This document shows positions 5,394-8,888 of a DNA stretch of 8,888 nucleotides, in pieces; position 1 is the stretch's first letter, and each line of letters opens with the position of its first letter. Below the pieces are notes generated by a model. That model searched no databases, was not told where the DNA came from, and worked only from the letters and a program-made list of their open reading frames with translations. Location of the stretch: positions 123 to 9,010 of the forward strand of contig DIWN01000039.1 of assembly GCA_002423495.1 (NCBI GenBank), given 5' to 3'. The stretch is from Anaerolineaceae bacterium UBA6105 (GTDB lineage: Bacteria > Chloroflexota > Anaerolineae > Anaerolineales > Anaerolineaceae). A program made the position numbers and the translations under genes.

Positions 5394-5793
5394 TTAATCT
5401 CCGTTTCATTTGCAGTTCGCTAATTGCAGCCAGCAAGAGCCAGGCAGTATGCATTCCCGCAACCCAAATGGTGTTGGTGTCGCGTTGGACAGGTGCCCAC
5501 AGAAAGAGCCGTTCAAGCCAGTAGGCGATGATATTCAGAGCCACACCTGCCCAGGGCAGCCAGACCCGTGGAGCCGTTTTTCGCTTCAGCAAAAGCCAGA
5601 TGCCTGCGTTGAACAGCCCCATCAAGCCGCCTGCAGCCATCAAATAGACTGGCAGCCAGGTTCTCCCGCTGAAGCTGAGGATATCCGGCTGCTGCATAAT
5701 AGCGCCATAGAGCCGTAAAAAGCCTGTCAGACCAGCCATGAGAAAACTGAAGCGCAGTAAGCGGGCGAAGAAACTGGGTCTGGGGGATGTCAT
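5380..5793 (-). CDS. Small four-helix membrane protein in the CYTH operon
   Basis: A 137-residue hydrophobic protein that I do not recognise. Likely membrane helices lie at about 12-31, 45-69, 77-99 and 107-127. The N-terminus has arginines (SPRP, FARLLR) and the C-terminus is strongly basic (KRRLNERE), favouring both ends in the cytoplasm. The pattern YWLERLFLW in helix 3, with charged residues in a hydrophobic stretch, could be a conserved feature. It is tied to its neighbours: its ATG overlaps the TGA of the 550-residue gene as ATGA (5790-5793), and its stop lies 14 bases inside the CYTH gene. The ribosome site is GGAG at 5801-5804, 7 bases from the ATG. Tight coupling means the three proteins are made together, but no function follows from this alone. 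Confidence 0.85.
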   Translation of the reverse strand: MTSPRPSFFARLLRFSFLMAGLTGFLRLYGAIMQQPDILSFSGRTWLPVYLMAAGGLMGLFNAGIWLLLKRKTAPRVWLPWAGVALNIIAYWLERLFLWAPVQRDTNTIWVAGMHTAWLLLAAISELQMKRRLNERE

Positions 5794-7442
5794 TCATCAT
5801 CTCCGCTTAAATCAGTCAGCACACCTAATTCCCACAAGGCGGCTCTCACCCTCGAAGCACACCCCGGCTTCACCAGTACGGCGGTTGGTCCCAACACTTC
5901 CCCAAGGCAACTTGCAACTTTCGACTCGCGCAGCTTTTCAAGTAGCTCAGGTTTTGCCAGGCGCAGCACCAGCAGTGGTTCAATACGGGCTTCCAATCCA
6001 TGGCTCTCCCAGCGTGTGAGGGCTTTTTGCAGCGCGGGCGGAATGCCGGGTTTGCCGTATTTGCGCAACAAAGCGCGCAGATGCTTAAGCTCCAGACCCT
6101 GTTCCGCGGCAGCCTGCAGTGAGGCTGGTGTGAGCTGAAAAACGAAACGGTCCGGGCGGAGCACAATCCATTCCGCAAAGCGCGAAAGCTGGTAGCGCGC
6201 AAATCGCGGCACCAGGGGCGTCATGTCGAGCTTGCCATCCCTGCCAACCATAACGGGCTGGTTTTCTTCTGGCAGCTCCAGCTTTCCCTCCGGGTGGAGG
6301 GATGCGGAAAACCAGGGCGTGATTTGAAACACCTGGCTTTCAGGCTGGTCTTTTAGCTGACCGGTCTGCACCATCCCCATATCAAACAGTAATTCCGAAA
6401 TGAGAAAACGAATATACTGCCCCTCCACGTCCTGCCAGTGTTCAAATCCATGCAGTAAGCGGGCATCTGGGCCAGTGCTGCTGATGATCCAGGTGTTGTA
6501 CTCTGCCCCGCTGCGCAAAAAGTCCGGCTGCTGTTGATAGATATCATCCACCAGATCCTGGGTTTTGAACCAGGTGCCGTTTGGAAGCGCGGAGATCCTT
6601 TCGAGAATTATCCGGCGAGGGGAGGTCGCGGAATGCCGCCAGGTGCCCTCGCAGCGCAACCGGGGCAACAGGCGCAATTCATCAAAATCCGGGGATTGCG
6701 ACCAGCTCTGCGTCAGCCATCTAAGAGCTTCGGCGCGCGGCTTTTCGAGAAACACACGCGCGTTCTCGTTGGGTTGACCGGTTTCGTCAAGTAAGTTGAG
6801 GGCTTTCGTTAAGGTCAGTAAAAGTTGCCAATAGTCGGACACTTTTTCGCTTAAGCGCGGCAACTGCTCCATAAGTTCCATGCGCAAGGCGGCGAATAGG
6901 GTGCAAATATCATCCAGCACCTGGTCGCCTTGAGGTGGGAGGGCGGTCACTTTGGCACCAGACCAGGCTGGCAGCTGACGCAAGGAGCCGTCATCGAGTT
7001 TGGCCTGACTGGGCTCAGGCAGCCAGAGGAGAAACTCATCAGGAAGGAAGGCAAACTCGCTCAGTTCCTGGTTCTCACGCAAAGCTGCTCTTCCAACAAG
7101 CCCCATATACCAGAGTTTCTCGGTGGTGTTTTGCGGGAAGCGATGGGGTTTCTCGCGTTTTCGGCGGGCTGGACCCATCGGGTGGAGATCGCCATAGGCA
7201 TGCTCAAAAGCCTGCCAGGGCATCTTGCCGTCAAGCCCGCCTAAATCCATGATTGCAGAAGTAACTGAAGGGTGCAGTGAGGCGAATATCTCCTCAAACA
7301 GTTGCCTGGAGCCCATCGCTTTGGCAAGTTCAACCAGGGCGGTACGGCGTTCAGCCGCCTGGAGCTCAATCCCCCAGAGCTCGGCAATATCGCGCAGAAA
7401 AGCAAGGTCGTAGCTTGCTAACAGAGTTTTAAGATCCGGCAT
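5790..7442 (-). CDS. Helicase-associated-domain-type protein without a helicase motor
   Basis: A 550-residue soluble protein. The N-terminal half carries a block I recall from Chloroflexota proteins named helicase-associated: MGPARRKREKP at 89-99, then P103, then EKLWYMGLVGRA at 108-119 and FAFLPDEF at 130-137. Residues about 416-546 resemble the XPB-associated C-terminal domain (Helicase_C_3-like): FVFQLTPASL, then LRALLRKYG, then IPPALQKALTRWE, then a strand-rich end with LLVLRL and AVLVKPG. No Walker A or DEAD/DEAH-type motif was seen, so it is not itself a helicase. It may bind DNA or another protein, which is inference. It is the first gene of a coupled trio (4-base ATGA overlap with the next gene) and starts 46 bases after the MgtC-family stop. 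No Shine-Dalgarno sequence precedes the ATG; TATACT lies 10 bases upstream. Confidence 0.8.
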   Translation of the reverse strand: MPDLKTLLASYDLAFLRDIAELWGIELQAAERRTALVELAKAMGSRQLFEEIFASLHPSVTSAIMDLGGLDGKMPWQAFEHAYGDLHPMGPARRKREKPHRFPQNTTEKLWYMGLVGRAALRENQELSEFAFLPDEFLLWLPEPSQAKLDDGSLRQLPAWSGAKVTALPPQGDQVLDDICTLFAALRMELMEQLPRLSEKVSDYWQLLLTLTKALNLLDETGQPNENARVFLEKPRAEALRWLTQSWSQSPDFDELRLLPRLRCEGTWRHSATSPRRIILERISALPNGTWFKTQDLVDDIYQQQPDFLRSGAEYNTWIISSTGPDARLLHGFEHWQDVEGQYIRFLISELLFDMGMVQTGQLKDQPESQVFQITPWFSASLHPEGKLELPEENQPVMVGRDGKLDMTPLVPRFARYQLSRFAEWIVLRPDRFVFQLTPASLQAAAEQGLELKHLRALLRKYGKPGIPPALQKALTRWESHGLEARIEPLLVLRLAKPELLEKLRESKVASCLGEVLGPTAVLVKPGCASRVRAALWELGVLTDLSGDDE

Positions 7443-7452
7443 GGTGTTGAAA

Positions 7453-7458
7453 AGTATA
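7453..7458 (-). promoter_or_regulatory. Possible -10 box next to the start of the 550-residue gene
   Basis: TATACT on the minus strand (5 of 6 to consensus) lies 10 bases before the ATG. No good -35 is visible 16-18 bases further upstream. A transcript starting 6-7 bases downstream would have a leader of about 4 bases, effectively leaderless, in keeping with the missing Shine-Dalgarno sequence. The trio could therefore have its own promoter apart from the MgtC-family gene. Confidence 0.4.
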
Positions 7459-7488
7459 CATCAATCGCCCCCTCTCTTGCGATGCGGT

Positions 7489-8160
7489 CTACTCGATTTT
7501 GATACTTCTTACACTTTCGATCGCGGAGATGATTTCCATCATGTCCTCAAGCTTTTCACTGCGGTTGAAGCGTGCCACGATTTCGATCCGCAAGTGTTTG
7601 TTCTTGATACTCTTCTGCACATTAAAAGCCATAACAGCGTCTGCCATTTTTGAAATGGTTTTTCGCACCTCGCGGATGATTCCTTCACGGTCGCGAACTT
7701 CTATCACCACGGTACGAATGACGTTTATGCGCACAAACTTCTTTTCAAAACGTTCCACGAGCGTCAGGACGATCAGCATGATAACAACCGCGAAAAGCGC
7801 AACCAGGTAATAGCCGTAACCAATTGCCATACCAACCATGGCAGTGGTCCAGAGGGTGGAGGCGGTTGTGAGACCTTTGACATTGAAGCCAAAGCGTAAA
7901 ATGGCGCCAGCGCCAAGGAAGCCAATGCCTGAAACGACCTGTGCAGCCAGGCGGGCGGGATCAGCATCGTGGCTTTGGAATGCAATGGCCATGTTGATAG
8001 ACAGGATCATCACCAGGGCAGCACCCAGTGAAACGATCATGTGTGTGCGTAAACCAGCCGGTTGGCTGTCGCGTTCGCGTTCAAAGCCGATTGCGCCACC
8101 AGCAACCAGTGCGGCTGTCAGGCGTAAGAAAATTTCGTGTAGTGGAATTTCTGTAATCAT
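7489..8160 (-). CDS. MgtC/SapB-family membrane protein
   Basis: A 223-residue inner-membrane protein of the MgtC/SapB family. In pathogens MgtC supports growth at low magnesium and modulates the F-type ATP synthase; in free-living bacteria its role is less clear. The N-terminal hydrophobic domain (about residues 8-135, four to five helices) has the family signatures: GFERER at 25-30, AGLRTHMIVSLGAA at 35-48, DPARLAAQVVSGIGFLGAGA at 67-86 and VKGLTTASTLWTTA at 94-107. The invariant DPAR aspartate is intact. Residues about 145-223 form a charged cytoplasmic domain (VIEVRDREGIIREVRKTI, LRIEIVARF) that looks like the ACT-type C-terminus of full-length MgtC. The start is supported by AGGTGA at 8165-8170, 4 bases before the ATG. 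It lies upstream of the helicase-associated-type gene on the same strand. Confidence 0.95.
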   Translation of the reverse strand: MITEIPLHEIFLRLTAALVAGGAIGFERERDSQPAGLRTHMIVSLGAALVMILSINMAIAFQSHDADPARLAAQVVSGIGFLGAGAILRFGFNVKGLTTASTLWTTAMVGMAIGYGYYLVALFAVVIMLIVLTLVERFEKKFVRINVIRTVVIEVRDREGIIREVRKTISKMADAVMAFNVQKSIKNKHLRIEIVARFNRSEKLEDMMEIISAIESVRSIKIE

Positions 8161-8192
8161 GAGTTCACCTTTACTGGATTGGCTTATTTTAC

Positions 8193-8206
8193 TATTAATG
8201 TTAATA
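8193..8206. promoter_or_regulatory. AT-rich palindrome TATTAA-TG-TTAATA upstream of the MgtC-family gene
   Basis: Perfect 6-bp inverted repeat with a 2-base centre, 33 bases before the MgtC-family ATG in otherwise AT-rich DNA where its promoter should be. A TAAAAT hexamer (minus strand, 8187-8192) directly adjoins it. It could be an operator, but such AT palindromes also arise by chance. Confidence 0.3.
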
Positions 8207-8285
8207 AACGATTAAAAACCGGCAGACTCTGTAGAAGGTCACCCTTAAAACACCTCTGAGGCGCTTTATTCCTGGATGAGTTGCC

Positions 8286-8750
8286 TCAGACAGGCGGTTG
8301 ATCGTTGAGTTTTCTGGTCGCGGTCAGCCCCATCACCAACAGGACTATGAAAACCAGGTGGACTGCAGTGCCAATGATATCCATGGCGAGAAGTGAAAAT
8401 ACCATATCCGCAAAGTAAAAAATGATGCCAAGGATGTAAATTGGAATGTTCCTGCGCCTGGAAAAGATGCCAAAAAGCACAAAAATGGTTGCCAGCACGA
8501 TGATGATTACCCAAATCAAGCCGGGGTTGGACCCTTCCAGCAGGCGGTCGATATATTGGGGAGTTCCCAAACCAAAGACGAAGCGGCGGGTTGTGCTGAG
8601 CTTATCCATCACCTGGTTGAAGATTGAGAAAAAGGCAATCCAGAAAAAGTAATTGGAGCCATTCCTTGCGTTTTGTTCGAGTTGAGTGCGTTTTTGAAGC
8701 TCGGGGTTTTGATTTTGGGGCGTTTGAATGCCGGGGTCAGGGTTGGTCAT
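8286..8750 (-). CDS. Conserved four-helix membrane protein of unknown function
   Basis: A 154-residue membrane protein. The N-terminal 30 residues are polar and rich in proline, asparagine and glutamine and probably lie in the cytoplasm. Likely helices are at about 33-48, 77-97, 102-122 and 124-144. Between helices 1 and 2 sits the motif FGLGTPQYIDRL (59-70), and helix 1 begins NYFFWIAFFSIFNQV. I recall the combination of a WIA...S..N helix followed by a GLG-(T)-Q-(Y/F)-ID loop from a widespread family of uncharacterised bacterial membrane proteins. No catalytic motif is seen. The start is well supported: GGAGG at 8755-8759, a 4-base spacer and a near-consensus promoter just upstream. The MgtC-family gene begins 125 bases beyond its stop, with no clear terminator between, so read-through is possible. 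Confidence 0.85.
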   Translation of the reverse strand: MTNPDPGIQTPQNQNPELQKRTQLEQNARNGSNYFFWIAFFSIFNQVMDKLSTTRRFVFGLGTPQYIDRLLEGSNPGLIWVIIIVLATIFVLFGIFSRRRNIPIYILGIIFYFADMVFSLLAMDIIGTAVHLVFIVLLVMGLTATRKLNDQPPV

Positions 8751-8777
8751 AGTGCCTCCAGGAGCGTAATCTTATTT

Positions 8778-8807
8778 ATTATAGCGGTTCCCCTCAGCAG
8801 GTGTCAG
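8778..8807 (-). promoter_or_regulatory. Near-consensus sigma-70-type promoter for the 154-residue membrane protein
   Basis: On the minus strand, -35 CTGACA (8802-8807, 5 of 6 to TTGACA) and -10 TATAAT (8778-8783, 6 of 6) are separated by 18 bases. Transcription would start near 8771, giving a leader of about 20 bases that contains the GGAGG site. It is the best promoter in the window. Confidence 0.75.
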
Positions 8808-8888
8808 ATGGCGCATTGCCTCAAAATTAATGTAACTTTACAAAAGAACGGTGGCTCATAAAGAATGTTACTCTAATGCGGAAAATGA

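Noticed and set aside
7499..7810. Plus-strand open frame of 103 residues opposite the MgtC-family gene
   Set aside because: Low-complexity serine, arginine and threonine translation antisense to a conserved coding sequence.
8221..8285. Terminator after the 154-residue membrane protein gene
   Set aside because: Only 4-bp stems with poor loops (for example CCTC-T-GAGG) could be drawn, and none is followed by a T-run on the minus strand.
8811..8888. Start of another gene at the right edge
   Set aside because: No ribosome site or family-like reading frame can be seen in the last 80 bases; nothing there can be supported.

Overview
The window is ordinary bacterial chromosome with roughly balanced GC. 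It reads most like a Chloroflexota (Anaerolineae-type) genome. The main reasons are the 550-residue protein at 5790-7442, whose GPARR...REKP...P...EKLWYMGL block I associate with that phylum, the 154-residue four-helix protein with a GLGTPQYIDRL motif, and the many short GTAGG-type palindromes between genes. This placement is recognition from memory, not a search result.

Layout from left to right. A dynamin-family GTPase on the minus strand is cut by the left edge (1-1130) and has its own promoter. A minus-strand Nudix hydrolase follows (1210-1680). The spacer 1681-1907 holds a composite palindromic repeat. Next comes a minus-strand pair: an FRG-domain protein (2404-3237) and a small four-helix membrane protein (1908-2360). 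A 312-base divergent spacer carries two palindromes and separates this pair from the only plus-strand gene, a nitroreductase (3550-4089). A 683-base convergent spacer (4090-4772) has no gene and is packed with palindromic and direct repeats.

The right half is a minus-strand series read from right to left: a four-helix membrane protein with a strong promoter (8286-8750), an MgtC/SapB-family membrane protein (7489-8160), the helicase-associated-type protein (5790-7442), a small membrane protein (5380-5793) and a CYTH-domain protein (4773-5393). The last three genes overlap by 4 and 14 bases and are almost certainly one translationally coupled operon.

No mobile-element transposase, CRISPR array, tRNA or rRNA was seen. 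I found no clear new multi-gene system. The most interesting material is the repeat-dense DNA, especially a 189-base element at 4205-4393 that looks like a hairpin split by an insertion of two further hairpins. Also worth noting are three genes without a Shine-Dalgarno sequence whose -10-like hexamers lie only 10-16 bases before the start codon, and the FRG/membrane-protein pair.
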